Program-made: the position numbers and the translations under genes
Shown: one piece after another, positions 48,529 to 62,383 of the stretch
How positions within the stretch are numbered: position 1 is the stretch's first letter
How the letters are laid out: every line of letters begins with the position of its first letter
NCBI RefSeq assembly: GCF_036417845.1
Contig: NC_089979.1
Span: 115,539,415-115,603,414 of the forward strand
Direction of reading: 5' to 3'
DNA: 64,000 bases
Source: Apteryx mantelli
Lineage: Eukaryota > Chordata > Aves > Apterygiformes > Apterygidae
The notes under the pieces: generated by a model
Told to the model about the DNA's origin: nothing
Database searches by the model: none
What the model saw: only the letters and a program-made list of their open reading frames with translations

Positions 48529-51497
48529 CAAATTTTCAATATGACTGTTAATATTAAATTTGAATGCATATAAAACTCAAAATGAATTTCACCCATTTAA
48601 AAGAAAATATCAAGTACCCGATTTACAGTATCAGAATCCAGTTAGTTCTTAATTGTGTTGTGATTAGAAAGCAGAATGGGTGATAAGTATACAAAGCATT
48701 ACAAAAAAAAACCCTTTCTTTTTAAGTTACCTTTCTACATTTCAGAAAGATGTAATAAGGATATTCAACGATTCTTTCAGAACAAGTCTGATACAGTTTT
48801 TTCTGACACTTGATTTTGTCTAGAAACTTGACATTTACTGCATATTGTTAAGAATGGTGTATAAGAAATGCTTGATGTAGTGTTAGTGCTTGTCCCTCTT
48901 TCTGGGCAGGCTTTTGCCTTCGCTTACAGCATGCCTTTTGATAAAACTAAACTGTTAGTTGTGTAAATCTGCTTCTTTTGTTTTAGAATCTAAGATCTGT
49001 CTGCATATGTCTAAGCAGTATTTTCTGAAGGAGGTTTCTTCCCTCGTATCATTACCTAACATAGCAAAGTTTGAAATTTCAATCATTACAGTTCTCTGCT
49101 GATTAACATAAAATAGTATGCATAAATATAAAATACTCCTATCGAAGGCACTGATGATACTTTTTGAATGTTCTATACAAATGCTATTTTAAATGCTAGA
49201 TGGAAGCCTAAGGTAAATAACTACTCAACTCCTGTAAATACACAAGCAAAAAAGAATATCTTTTAGAGTAAAATCACTGAAGACTTACAGATGGTATTTA
49301 AGATTGCAGTGTTTATTATTGGTCCTTGTCTTAATATGTATATTTCTCTTCAGAGCCATGTTCATGAGCGGGCTGAGTGAAAGTAAACAAACACATGTAC
49401 ATCTGAGGAATGTGGATGCAGCCACTTTACAAATTATAATAACTTATGCATACACGGGTAACTTGGCAATAAGTGACAGCACGGTAGAACAGCTTTATGA
49501 AACTGCCTGCTTCTTACAGGTAGGAAGGTTTATTTTGAGTTTGAAATAACTGCTTCTAATTTCTAAACTAATTTTTATTTAATTTCTCTTAGACGCTCCT
49601 TGCTGTTTAGTTGTTTCAAAATACTCTTGTTCAGTTTGCTCAGTAGTGTGGACAGCACTCGCTTGGCAGATATATTTTGCACGTGTGTCCCTCCTGACTT
49701 TAAGGTCCTTTTGGAGGGTGGAAGTAAAACAGTGCACTCCTAACATTTAGATAATTATTTTCTCAAAGGGACATCATCATGAGATGTACTTAATCTGTAT
49801 GATTCAGTTAAGTCACCCCTGTATTCTTGTGTGTGTGTAGTATTCCAGGCTTAAATTTGGTTGTTTACTTCTAAGTGTGGGTATTTTTACCTACTGCTGG
49901 TAAGCAAAGGAATAGATTGTATGCAGTAATACTTAATGTGTTTTTTTTCTTTGTGTTATAGGTAGAAGATGTGCTACAACGATGTAGAGAATACTTAATC
50001 AAAAAAATTAATGCAGAAAATTGTGTGCGTCTGTTAAGTTTTGCTGATCTCTTCAGCTGTGAAGAGTTAAAACAGAGTGCTAAAAGAATGGTAGAGCACA
50101 AGTTCACAGCTGTGTACCACCAGGAGGCTTTCATGCAACTGTCTCATGATCTACTGATAGATATTTTAAGCAGTGATAATTTGAATGTGGAAAAGGAGGA
50201 GACAGTTCGTGAAGCTGCTATGTTATGGCTGGAATACAACACAGAATCACGATCACAGTATTTGTCCTCTGTTCTTAGCCAAATTCGAATTGATGCACTT
50301 TCAGAAGTAACACAGAGAGCCTGGTTTCAAGGTTTACCGCCTAATGATAAATCAGTGGTGGTGCAAGGACTGTACAAATCTATGCCCAAGTTTTTCAAGC
50401 CCAGACTTGGTATGACTAAAGAGGAGATGATGATATTCATTGAAGCTGCTGCTGAAAACTCTGGTAGTCTTTATTCTTCTGTCTGTTACAGCCCACAGGC
50501 AGAAAAAGTTTACAAACTCTGCAACCCTCCTGCTGATTTGCATAAAGTTGGAACGCTCGTAACTCCTGATAATGATATCTATATAGCAGGTGGGCAAGTT
50601 CCTCTGAAAAACACAAAAACCAATCACAGTAAAAGCAGCAAACTCCAGGCTGCCTTCAGAACTGTGAATTGCTTTTACTGGTTTGATGCACAGCAAAACA
50701 CCTGGTTTCCAAAGACGCCAATGCTCTTTGTTCGTATAAAGCCATCCCTGGTCTGCTGTGAAGGATACATCTATGCAATTGGAGGAGACAGTGTAGGAGG
50801 AGAACTCAACAGGAGAACTGTGGAAAGATACGATACTGAAAAAGATGAATGGACCATGGTAAGCCCATTGCCGTGTGCATGGCAATGGAGCACAGCAGTA
50901 GCAGTTCACAACTGCATTTATGTAATGGCACACAACTTGATGTATTGTTATTTTCCCAGGTCAGATGCTTGGGTAGAAATGGCTATGAGACAAACAAGTA
51001 GATGTTTTGCTTCAGCTGCCGCTTTTGGTGATAAAATATTCTATATTGGAGGATTGCATATTGCCAGCAATTCTGGTATAAGACTCCCAAGTAGTACTGT
51101 AGATGGGTCTTCCGTAACTGTGGAAATCTATGATGTGAATAAAAACGAATGGAGAATGGCAGCTAATATCCCTGCCAAGCGGTATTCTGACCCCTGTGTT
51201 AGAGCCGTTGTCATCTCTAATTCTTTATGCGTCTTTATACGAGAAACCCACATGAACGAGAGAGCAAAGTATGCTACCTATCAATATGACCTGGAACTTG
51301 ATCGCTGGTTTCTAAGACAGCATATATCAGAACGTGTGCTGTGGGACTTGGGGAAAGACTTCCGGTGCACTGTAGGAAAGCTGTATCCATCTTGCCTTGA
51401 AGAGTCCCCGTGGAAACCTCCAACGTATCTCTTTTCACCAGATGGAGCTGATGAATTTGAGCTGGATGGGGAGATGGTTACTTTACCACCTGTATAG
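46357..51497 (+). CDS. KBTBD2: KBTBD2, BTB-BACK-Kelch CUL3 adaptor
   Basis: Three coding exons (46357-46526, 49354-49519, 49962-51497) encode 623 aa, the same length as human KBTBD2. The protein is a substrate adaptor of CUL3-RING ubiquitin ligases; the known target is p85alpha (PIK3R1), which ties it to insulin and PI3K signalling. The BTB domain occupies about residues 25-130, with [29 protein letters not shown] and [15 protein letters not shown] follows at about 133-235 ([20 protein letters not shown]). The Kelch part shows repeats with glycine pairs at 322-323 (IAGG), 386-387 (YAIGGD) and 475-476 (YIGG), and tryptophans in DEWTMV and NEWRMA. The protein ends GEMVTLPPV. Exon 1 ends AG|GTAAGT in phase 2 and exon 2 ends CAG|GTAGGA in phase 0. 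The gene is tail to tail with AVL9. Confidence 0.98.
46527..49353 (+). other. KBTBD2 intron 2
   Basis: This intron runs from the GTAAGT donor to the TTCTCTTCAG acceptor. It is AT-rich with several T-runs and one long A-tract, listed separately. No gene or transposon is recognised. Confidence 0.85.
48493..48527. repeat. A-tract of 35 bases
   Basis: An uninterrupted run of 35 A residues lies in KBTBD2 intron 2. No retrogene or SINE body is visible on its 5' side, and there are no flanking duplications I can identify. It is probably a mononucleotide microsatellite, and its length may be affected by sequencing. Confidence 0.85.
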
Positions 51498-52670
51498 CTC
51501 CCAAATTAGACTGCACAACCAATTCTGTGCTCAGTTACCCTGAAAGAAATAGTCGTGAGAGAACAGGTCTGGAAATAGAAATGTTAAACCTGTCCTTCAT
51601 GAGCTGTATTTTTATGCCCTACCTAACATTTGCAGCCATTCAGTATAAATCAGTGAAATGAGCAGATATGCTTCCATAATCTGAAATACTATTATCTGAT
51701 AATTGAGAAATATATGTATATCACAAGCTTAAGCATCTGACTTGTCTAAAGAATTAATTTCTAGTTCTATAAAGTCTCAGTTCAGCAAATTAGCTTCAGA
51801 AAAGTAGTTACTGTTTCTAGGATAATAAGTCACAACTGTTCTGAAAGTATCTTCCAGTTATATTTGAACTACTTCTGGATATCCTACTTAAGTGCTAGTT
51901 ATGTAATTGTCAGTGTGGCCTAATTAATGGACTGTGCTGCACTTAATACTAATATCCACGTTGGTATAGTAATGCCATTAAAAGAAAAAGAAACAAATCC
52001 CATGGATCTACCTGTGGTAGGAAGGGTAGATCTTCCATTGTATGGTAACATGCAGAGCAAAATGACTGCAGGTTCAGTCAAGCTGTATTATTAGGTGCAT
52101 GTGTTCTATTTTCACTAACTTATACCTGTCTATTTAGAATACAGGTCTTCCAAGCAGCTGGTAGTTTACCAGGTGTGGACTTAAGTTGCTGGGCTTGCAA
52201 TAGGAATTGTCAGCCCTCATAGTGCGGGTCTATGTGGAGCTTTAATCAGTAAATGTCTCCACATTCTGTATTACAGTATCATTGGCTCATGTATATTACC
52301 TCCTGCTGCTGATGTATTTTTCCATTGTAAAACAAAGTTTTAGTGTGGATTAACCAGGTCTTTATTTTCTGTTAATTTAATAACAAGCATTACTGTAGTG
52401 TGATTGTGTATAGATATCCCTTAGCTATCAGGTTTTTTACTTTTTGGGGGGGAGCAAACTGTTCAGGAATATCCTGTGCTCTGTGTGCAGGAGAGCAGAT
52501 GACTAGTGCTGCTCTGGCATTAATCCCAGGAACCACTAGCAGTAGTGGGGCGCCGCCAATCTAACATGAACACAGGTGCTTCATGACAAACCTTACTAGC
52601 ATGTTCAGCTGCATCATGTTCTGGCACTGTATTTTGAATGACATTAATTTATTAAAAAAGACTGAATCCA
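51498..52670 (+). other. KBTBD2 3'UTR with candidate polyA signal
   Basis: The sequence after the KBTBD2 stop is non-coding. An ATTAAA at 52651-52656 is followed within 20-50 bases by a GU-rich stretch (GCTGTGCTTGGGTGTGC), the usual arrangement of a cleavage site. This gives a 3'UTR of about 1.17 kb. Longer forms are possible. Confidence 0.5.
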
Positions 52671-55600
52671 GCTGTGCTTGGGTGTGCTTTCTGGTTGAAG
52701 TTGATACAGTTATAGCCCCCTCCCCTACCCACCCAAATTGTAGAAAGTGGTTTGTTGAAGACCATTTCAAATAGTTCAGCTGCAAGAGGCTTGGAGACAT
52801 GTCTGTTAGTTGCATGTGCTCGCTGGTTGGTCAAGAACTGGAAATTGAGCATACATGTCAAGCGGAGGATTATGTAGGACTGACTTACCCCAATAGCAAG
52901 ATTTCTGTAACTCATTACTTCTCCAATCATGGGACAAATTCTGCTCTACTAAAAGTGGAGGGGAAGGAGCATTACAGGAAGTAATAGGGAGACTTTTACC
53001 TAAAATCAGAAGATAGGTCTCCTAGTTTCACCAGGAGTTTCACTAGTTGACTTCATGCTCAACTGCAAATTTATTTGCTTCATATTCCAGATAACTGAAT
53101 TTTACTTAATTTATTATCCTAGTAAATACAACTGGAGCTTTTAACATGGAAGGCACATTTTTGCAGTTGGCTGTGGGAAAGGGACCTTAGACAGATTAGC
53201 AACCTGCCCTTTATAAAACTTCTCATACTTCGGCATTTTGCAGTGTAAGGATTTAAAATAATGAGGTAGTTCCAAGTGAGAAAAAGGCAAACTACTCATT
53301 TTTACAGGTGAATCACATGTTTGCATTCTCTGCTGCATCAAACTGTTTTTGACACCTGAATTGCTTAGATAAGAGCTGAGAAGTGACTCAGTGGATCCTT
53401 GGAAACTGGAAGTTGCCTGCCAGTGGTTCTGTTTATGTTGCTTTCCTGTGGTCTGGGACATCAGGCTGTGAACCTGTTCTGTTTAAGGGAGTACATGTTA
53501 GAAGAAAAGCAGCTGAACAGTGATGCTGCTTTGTAGTGCAAGTTGGAAAAATCACACACCTCAAGTAAAAGTATCAGTAGTGTCTTGGTAACTCCAGCTT
53601 GACTGGACTGCTGAACTAAGTGGGTCATCCTCACATTAGCTGACTTTATCAAGCTGCACCCAACAGCAGTAGGCTCTAGGTTACTCCTAAGTTCAAGTGT
53701 ATATGATCCATAGCTAATGACAGCACACAGTAGCGTTGTTTTTGACAACTTTCAACTTGTTTGAATAGGAAGTAGCTGACCAACCTTATTTTTGGCAAGA
53801 AGCTATGCATGAGATCTTAAGTGTAGCAACTATAGGTCACAGTTGTCCTGCAGAACCGGAAAGGCAGACTATGCTTGATTTTATCCATTTAGGAGCATCC
53901 TTTAAAATACAGAAGGTCTACAACACTTCTTGCTAGTTTGCATTTTATTACTTTTTAGAGCATTCTGTTAGGTTGTATAAATCCATGTGGTACCTTACTT
54001 AGGGTACTGTTTATAATACAGTGCTGAAAGGTAAGAAAGACTAGTCAAATCTCTGACAGTTCTCCAGTGATTTTTTTTAAAGAAATCCTATCAGTTCACT
54101 TATGCAGTTAACAATCACTGCAGTCAATATTCAGCTCCAAAGGAAAAGAGCTGTCAAAGGCTACTGTCACACCTAAGCTCTTTCCTTGTATAAATTGGAA
54201 AGGAAACTGCAGGCAAAGTACTGCTATATGCCTGAAAATGGTCACTACCAGCAGATTTAGAGAAATATTTCTGTGGGAACAAAGAAAACAGCTGAAAAAA
54301 TGCTGTTTTTATTTTATAAATAGAGCAAAGATGATTAAAGCATTCACACAGTTCTAAAATAGTATCTTATGATGAAGCTTCAGTCTAATGTTAGACTACT
54401 GTTCAACCTGAGCTTGGCTTTGAAGTGCATTTACATGCAAGTTCAAAGGAATCAGTTTTGTTACCTCCTCAAGCATTGCCATATATGCTAAAAGTGAGCT
54501 TGCCTCTTTTCTGGTAGAAATACTTCAAATTTTAAACAATTTCTATTCTTCTCTTCCCTCCCTCCCCCCCCCACTAGAAAAAAAGAAAAGATCTGGCCTC
54601 CACTAATGATTTTCAATGCATTCACTTATTTTTTACAGTTAAGGCTACATCCCTAACTGCAAGTTTAATTTCTATTCCAAGGGGAATAAACAGGGGTAGT
54701 GAAGTGTGTCCAGCTTTATAGAGAACAGATAGAGGGATACTTAATCTTTGGGAATAATATTTTTAAAGATAATTTTTTTAAAGTATTTTAAAAGCACTAC
54801 CTGGTACTTTTCTTCACAATATTTCTCCTTTCTCTTCTTAAAGCCTCTGTTAAGACATACCAGCACCTGTTACATTGTTCCTTAGCGCTAACTGCACCTG
54901 CAGACAAACAATATCACCACTAAACTCATTACCAGACTAGTGTTCTTCCTCCTCCATTTTCCATTTACAACTACCTTTGGATTGTTTTTCTCTATTTCTG
55001 GATCCGCATTAGAGCACGAAAGGAGGCTGGGGTAGGCTTGCTCTCAAAACAAGTTTCTTTCCACTTTTTGCCCACCATTAGCCAGACACAAAGTTTTATT
55101 TAAAATATCCCTCCTACAGCACTTGCCAGAAGTACCATTCAGCAAGGCAGGAGCTCTTAGCAAGCTTACAACCTCGAGCAGGAGTATTATTTGGCTGAAT
55201 AAAGCCCAGAGTTCACACACAGTGCAGGGAGACAGGTTGATTAAAAGTCTGTACATCCTCAGACACCTCCCAAGTTCAGGTGTGAAAGATGTTGCTAAAC
55301 AGCCCAGGGCAGTAGGTGAGGGGAAGATCTGGGCCAGTACTGAGCCACAGACACTCTGGCACACAGGGGAGGACTAGTGTAGAAGATGGGATGGGCAAGA
55401 GCAAAACAGAGCAGTAACTACCTCTGTGTGTGCTTTTCTCCCATTCTACTCTAAAACACATAGATCACACTATAGAAGAGTTGGCTATTCTAATTTGTAA
55501 AATGAGACACCTGTGTTTCAGCAATGAAATGGTTTAAGCATTGTGCACACAGCCCAGGACTGAAGTGCTAAAGCATGACTCTTCACCTGAAGTGTTAAGT

Positions 55601-58600
55601 CACCTAATGTCTTAAAATGGCAAAAGAAATGCATGCAAGCATTCTTAAGCACCTCCACTGAATTAATATGACTGAAGATCTAGTCAAACAGGACAGTAAG
55701 GGAAAGCATACTAAGATGATGAAGATGATGTAATGTAGACCTTAAAGTAAATTCAGAGTATGTACTAAATACCAAGGTAAGTCTTCCTGCTGAGATTTTC
55801 TTTAAAAAGTGCAAGACGTATTGTACTGCTAGCTAACTCTTAGCGCTGAGCACTTGTTCTTACTGAAGTTAAAAATTTGAGTTTCACAATATAAGTATAC
55901 ACAGACATACGCTTCAGTCAACTTTAAGCACAGCATGAAATATTTCAACACACGTATACACAGTTTATTAATAGCAGCAAAGGCCAGTGACTACAGGCTG
56001 TATTAGGCAATATGTTAGAGCTCACTTATTTTTTTGCCACTTTCTGGGATGCCTCTGCTTTTAAAGTTCTCCACTGTGTTTCTATGTGCTTTTCATAAAG
56101 TAGCTGAATTTAGAGAGAAGAGATCAATCAAGTTTGCTCAGTCAGTACTTTTAGTCTGTTTCATGTGACATGCAAATGATATTGTTCCCCCCGTCATTTT
56201 TAAGACAGAATAACTCTGTGTCTGCCTTCACTTTAGATAACTATTCTTCTTTCAGTCTAAACATGCTTAATTCATTTTCTTCATGCTTGCCTGGTCTAGA
56301 AAGCACTGCTACTTTCCTGGTAATCTAGATTCAAACAAGGAAAGAGGATTTAGTAGGTGTTCTCTACTACTGTTGAAGCAAACAATAAATATGCCTTTGT
56401 CAATACTGGTCAGTAAATTCAGGCAGGGAAGTAACAAAACAATTTTATTTTCTATCAATTACTTTTGGAATGTAGTATTACAACAGGAGCAGTCTATGAT
56501 TAAGCAATGATTTTATTTTGAACACACACAGAAGTACTCAACAAGCTAGCTAGACTTCCAAGTCCCATCACAGCAGAGATTAAGCTTTGTACAGATGCTA
56601 TACAGATGTATCACATCACAGGGAATAAAGTAATCAGAGTAAAATTAAGCATTTTAATGACACTGATAGAAGTAAAACATCCGCAAATTGTTTTACAAGT
56701 CCAAACAGTACTTCTAATGTTTGATAAAGAATGGGGTCAAGACCACAAACCTGTCAGAACTAAAGTTCTGTGCCTGTTCTTTTTAAGTCAGTTTCTCTTC
56801 CACTATAGTATTAAAGACTCAAAACACCATGAAGCAACTCTCCATAAATCTTTAATCACATTACAGTAATGCAATGTTTCTGCCTTTAATGAATACTCTC
56901 CATGTTGCCCTTTTAGATAAAAACTAAATACCTGCAAGAAAGCAAAATTACATCATGTAAATGACACAATGCAAGTTTGTTTTTCAAAGTCTTTAAACAA
57001 CTACTTGCATATGATCAGAATAGTAGACAAATGCAACATTTTTTTTTCAAAATATAAGCTCTATCTAATTCACATTTGAATATTACACAAGGAGGTTAGT
57101 TTGTTCCTACTGGAAAGAGTGATTTAGCAAATCATTCTCAGCTAGTTATGGTGGAAAAATTAGAGTAAGAGTTTTAAAATCTTTAATGTATAGCTCACTA
57201 TTGCAGAGAGCTAGATACATAGCAATTAATTTACTCAGCATCCTGATTTTGACTAGATGCCACAATCCACATTAGATAAAACTGTATAATTTTAAACTAG
57301 ATTAAACGTCAAAATAATATGCATTTAAAGTTCCTACTGATGTATGAGAAGTCTATCACCTACCAAAGACTTACCATTTCATAATGAATAGTACCCAATG
57401 GGGAATATTCATGGGGGGGGGGGGGGGGAAGGTTACACTACATGATCCACTTGTCATAAATTTGCAAAAGCAACATCCATAGCGAGTTTAAATGGAATAC
57501 AAGTTTAAAAAAGACTGACCATGCATTACAAGCAGCTACCAGCATTAAAACCAGATACCTACAGTTTCTTCTGTATTAACTTCTTAAAATAAAACATCTT
57601 TTTGAGCAGACAGAGCTTTGAACAGGCTGGATGTATTTATTTTCAAGCAGCACAAGAGAAATCAAATACATTACTTGTATTTTCATTTATCAAATAACAG
57701 TTTCTATATTTAACAACTGCATTTACACCTTCACTTTCACAATTAAATACTGCCACATTAGTTTCTCTGCTTGGTAATAATTTTTATGGAAGTAAGAAGC
57801 TTGTTCAGGCAAAATACTGAATTTAATTACAAAGGTGCTTGAAACAGATGTACAAGGTTAAACAAGTGCAATTTATTAGAACACTGATCTAAAAATGATA
57901 CTTGTGATATATAACATTTGAGAAAAAACGGTGTCTGGTGTGCACAAGAATTAAGGTTATGACATTAAAATGATTAACAAAAAATGCTGAACATTTTAAT
58001 CCGATCAAATATTAGGTCATCCATACTTTGTCTTATGGGTTTTTGGGACCTATATCTTGTATTTATGTACACTCAATAGGCAGTTCCCCAAACCCTGGCA
58101 CATACAAAAAGCAGAAGTCGATGCTTTTCACTCTAGAAAGTCAGGAGAAAGAGGTACTATTGTACTAACAGTAAATCAGTTATAACTGTGCAGTGACAGC
58201 CGGAAATACCTTTGCAACATGCATCATGACTGAGGTGTAACAATAATTTCAATGCTTAGCCATCATAGGCAATGTCACCAATTCATTTAGGACTCCATAT
58301 TCCTTGCAGTGGAGAAATGGATGTCAGGGTCTTTGAAATGGAAGTTCAACTGCATTAATCTTTAAGGATAAGTAATAATACTTGTATTGGAAATTTAAAA
58401 ACAGAGAGGAGAGGAGAGGAGAGGAAAGTAATAGGCATTTCTCTTGGATTTATCTAGAGAGGTTACAACAATTAAAGTAAGAAGAGAACTATAAGAGCTC
58501 TTATTAATCTCAGTGGCTGCATGCCCAACCGTAGCTCAAAGAGCAAGCATATGCATTAATTAAGATCACTTATTATGAAGAACACTTCACCATCCACTGC

Positions 58601-61358
58601 AACAGTATGAGTTTACATCTCAGCCCAACTTGCTAGCAGAAAGCTGATTCTTAAAAAGATAGAAAACTAATACAAGTTTCTTATTTACCATTTGTTAAAT
58701 GTAGAATAAAAGGGAAACACTCTTTTTATCAGGTTGCATATGTTTGTCTCTGCAACAGAGACAGCTGGGAGAGTAGGAAAGAGACTGCTGAAAGATCTGT
58801 TTAGTCTTCCTGCCTGTTGAAACACTGTGAAACATCATAATAGACTCCCCATACAAAACAGCAAGCAGCTAGGCATCTGCCGAGCACTGCAGAGGGCACC
58901 TCACTCTACCTTTCCTCAGATGAATCTGAACAATCCTGACGTTTCCAAAATCCCTGGGCCAGTGAGGGAGTTTGTGGGAGTGAGGGGAATGCAAAGAGCT
59001 AACAAATCAGCTATACCACTTTGGGGCAGAGGGGAATTCTACAGAAGGAATTAGAGTGAAGAGGTGACAGAAATAAGGATATTAAAAAGGACCCTGCAAA
59101 TCCCTGTTACTTTACCATGTACATGTAAATCCCAACTACTTGCCTAGCTCTTGGAACTCACCAGCATGAGCTCTTAAGCCTAGGCTTACCTAGTGTGCCT
59201 TAGGTTGCTGAGGTTAGTTTTATAAGTGCTTAAATCCTCCAAGCCGTATTCAGTCTTCACTACAACATGAAGCCTGATCACCTAAAATCCAGCCAGCAGA
59301 TAATACAAAGTAACTATTTCACAAAAGCAAGTAATTATTTTCTTATCTGCATGCTGAATCAGAATGCTCTAGAATCATCATGACTAATTGCATCCCTATT
59401 CCGATTTCACCAGAGCTCTTCCTGCATATCAAGTATTTCTTAGTCTTTAAAAAGATATAAATGTCTATTACAGAGTTGTGGACTAGAACAGAAAAGAGCA
59501 TCAGTCATTTTAAAAGATACACATATATACACACAGAGACCAAAAGCAACAGTTACACTTCTACAGGTACCTTTTACTTGTATGTCAGAAGCAGTAGATT
59601 AGTAGCGCTTTTTAGACGCATTATTTGCCCCTTTCAAGTAAAACTATTTAGACTAGCAGTACACTTTCAGGTTTTCCATGGCTGTTCTATCTGTAGCTTG
59701 CCCTGGAAAAATAATGAAGGCTTTAAAATAGATCTTGTGTTTTCAAATTCAAATTGTTTTTTGAAGCAATAAAGCTGAAAATTAAGTTGTTGGATAGGAA
59801 TTACATGATACAAATTTGGCTTTTCTATTAACTTTTCAAAAGCACCTAAAGAAATTAGAAGTGAATTTCTTAAAACAAGTTGCATTAGGATCTTCCTAGT
59901 TACCTCTTGTACAGCTGCTGTATTTTGTGCGAGGAATAGAAGAAATAACTATGACTTGAAATCTTGGCCCCAGAAAAGAGCGTGGCAAAAAGCTGACAGA
60001 TACCAATGAGGCAATAAACAAAGAATGTCTTTTACTGTATAAAGCTGGAATATTTGCTAATGTAATATAGAAAGCAGTAACAGCTACCACCTGGGGATGT
60101 TAGAAGGCATATAGGGGAATACACTTTAAGAAACAGGAAATAATCTGTTTCAGAAGCAGGAAATGTATGAAGTAGAATATGCTTGCAGACAGAAGACACT
60201 GTATATATGCACTTATAGATGAAATACAGCATTATGCCACATCTTTTCATATAAACGATTATATTTCTTCACACACAGATATGAACTGGGCTGTTCCAGC
60301 TACTCTCTCAATTCTGATGTTCCTTTCCTTATGAAAAAAGTAGTTATCTGAATAGAACATTCCCTGAGTAGACACAGAAAATCTATACAGCCAATTTTCA
60401 TTTGAAAGAGTCTTCATAACTTTACTGGCAATAAAAGTGTTCAGAGTTGGCTACTGTGCTAGTTTTAGGTAATTTTAATACTTTGTATTTATATGCATGT
60501 AGTTACATTTATGGTGTAATTACATCCTAATAGATGATTCTATCCCAATTTGGGAGAACTGGTTTTTTAAATACTTTTTCTGAAGAGGTCTCTCTAACTG
60601 GAATCCTACTCATGTCCCAGGGTAAAACACAGCTGAAACATACGTAAAGTTAAGGCAGCCTACTGCGTAACACCAAGAAAATACTGATTTCACAGTCGTC
60701 ACACAGATTTGCAGACACAAAGAGTTAGAGATAGATTAATCTAACAACTGTATATGGCTACAGAGGAGAAAAAGAAAGAAAAATCTCAAGTCAGCCACAG
60801 TGTCACTTTTCACCTGCAAATTAAAATCAGCATGATGCAAGCGAGAAGGCTCCAGCTGCCTTGGAACCTTTTAAGGGTTCCCACCATATACTTTTTGCAG
60901 ACATGCTCTCAAATCTAACCTGAAAAAGAAATCAGTATTCATACTCTGGTTATTTTTAACAAGAATTCACAAACATTTGGCTATCTGAATTGAAAAATAT
61001 AGCTAATTTACATAAATATCTTCAACATCCAAGAAAATGTACAAATCTGAAGTTAAACACATTTGGCTTGCAACAAGCCCTGTTTGCTAATGTCTTTATA
61101 AAGGCTCAGATTTAAAGAAAAGTAGTCATTTTAAACCAATATGCTGCAAATGCCATCCCATTGCATGGAGACACTCACCATTCTTCTATACTTCTAGTGA
61201 AACTGCATGATAACATTCCACATTTGTTTGCAAGCAACATATGCCTCATTTTGGTCCTGGACTGTTAGTTTCCACTCCTATGTTTTGAAGCAGTCTTTTC
61301 ATAGCTCAGAGAAGCCACTGCACCTGAAATATTCAGCAGCACTGTGCAATAGCATTGC
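52671..61358. other. Interval between KBTBD2 and AVL9 stop codons
   Basis: The two genes converge over about 9 kb here. The right part is expected to include the 3'UTR of AVL9 on the minus strand, since the last AVL9 codon is at 61361-61359. Several TTTATT hexamers (AATAAA on minus), for example near 55968, could be its end; none is decisive. A run of 16 G lies at 57413-57428 and a short GGAGA repeat at about 58405-58425. No other gene is recognised. Confidence 0.5.
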
Positions 61359-62383
61359 TTAGTCCCCAAGGTTTTGTGTTGACTGCGTAAAAGTGGAAAA
61401 CCATGACGACATGGCCGATTTTGCACTTGTGAAGGCTCCTCCAACTGACTGACCTGCATTATAAAACAAAAGAAAGAGGATCAATAATTGTCATGTTTTT
61501 GTCATCTTGTCATTACTATGCCATAAAACAGCACAATCGGTTGTCTAATTTGGGATTTAAAAATGCAAGTCCACAGTCTGTGTCATAAAACATTCAAAGA
61601 ACTTGAACATAGTAGGTCAGCAGAAATGGCCTATGTTTTCCTTTGTCCTGGAGGACCTGCTAAGGTTTAGTATAGAAAAGTGCTCCTGGCCAGAGTACAC
61701 AGCAGCAAAAACAGGAGCAAGACTCCAGTGCAAAGACCAAGCTAAACAGTTTTCAGCAAAGCTACTACAGAGCAGCTATAGGACTCTTCAGCTGGTGGAC
61801 TCATGTTCTCTCACACTGCAAGGTGACAATCTCCTGAAGGTGCCCCTGTTCAAGTGCAGAAACTGCTCTTCCAGAAAACTGCAGACTATTGCAAAACCTA
61901 CAGAGACTGACACAAAGTCTTTCAGTGATTTCAGCCAGCTCTGGATAGCTTCAAAGTGATACAAGAGTGAAAACAACTGAATGCAGAAGGCAGCGTGGTG
62001 GTCTAAGCATTTATAGAAGACATGAAAAGCTTTTAAGCAAACACCTCCCTTCCCACGTTCCTATCCAGCTCACACTGGAAAAGAAATTAGTTTCTTTGGC
62101 CTAACTGCTTCTCTTTCTACTATCATGCAATATACAGGGCCTCAATCAGCAGCTTTGCTTCTCAAAACATTGCTCTATTTTGTATGCATGTTGTAAAGCA
62201 TACTTCAACTAAAATGAAATATAAGTGAGATATAGGATGCTTCTACAAGATAGATGGTGCCGAGATCCAAGCTGGCTTTCAATAAATTTCTTACCTACAG
62301 CTTTTCCTGTTTGTACAACGTTTCGGCTAGTGGAAACCATCACATTTCCAATCTTCTTTCCACGTTCACTATTTTGCACTGAG
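61359..62383 (-). CDS. AVL9: AVL9 last two coding exons (partial gene)
   Basis: Two minus-strand exons, 62383-62295 and 61453-61359, encode the C-terminus of AVL9, a conserved late secretory pathway and cell-migration protein with a DENN-like fold. The first reads SVQNSERGKKIGNVMV then STSRNVVQTGKAV, nearly identical to human AVL9 as I recall it, and ends GTAG|GTAAGA in phase 1. The second, after an ATGCAG acceptor, reads GQSVGGAFTSAKSAMSSW, then FSTFTQSTQNLGD and TAA. The last residues differ from human, which as I recall continues to an EPPDEKP end. The acceptor of the first exon is chosen at 62384 because it restores the preceding phase-2 histidine expected from the family; CTCAG five bases further in is an alternative. 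The upstream exons lie beyond the right edge. Confidence 0.9.

Noticed and set aside
50352-50933. 193-codon minus-strand open frame
   Set aside because: It is antisense to KBTBD2 exon 3, whose plus-strand frame is unambiguously the real gene.
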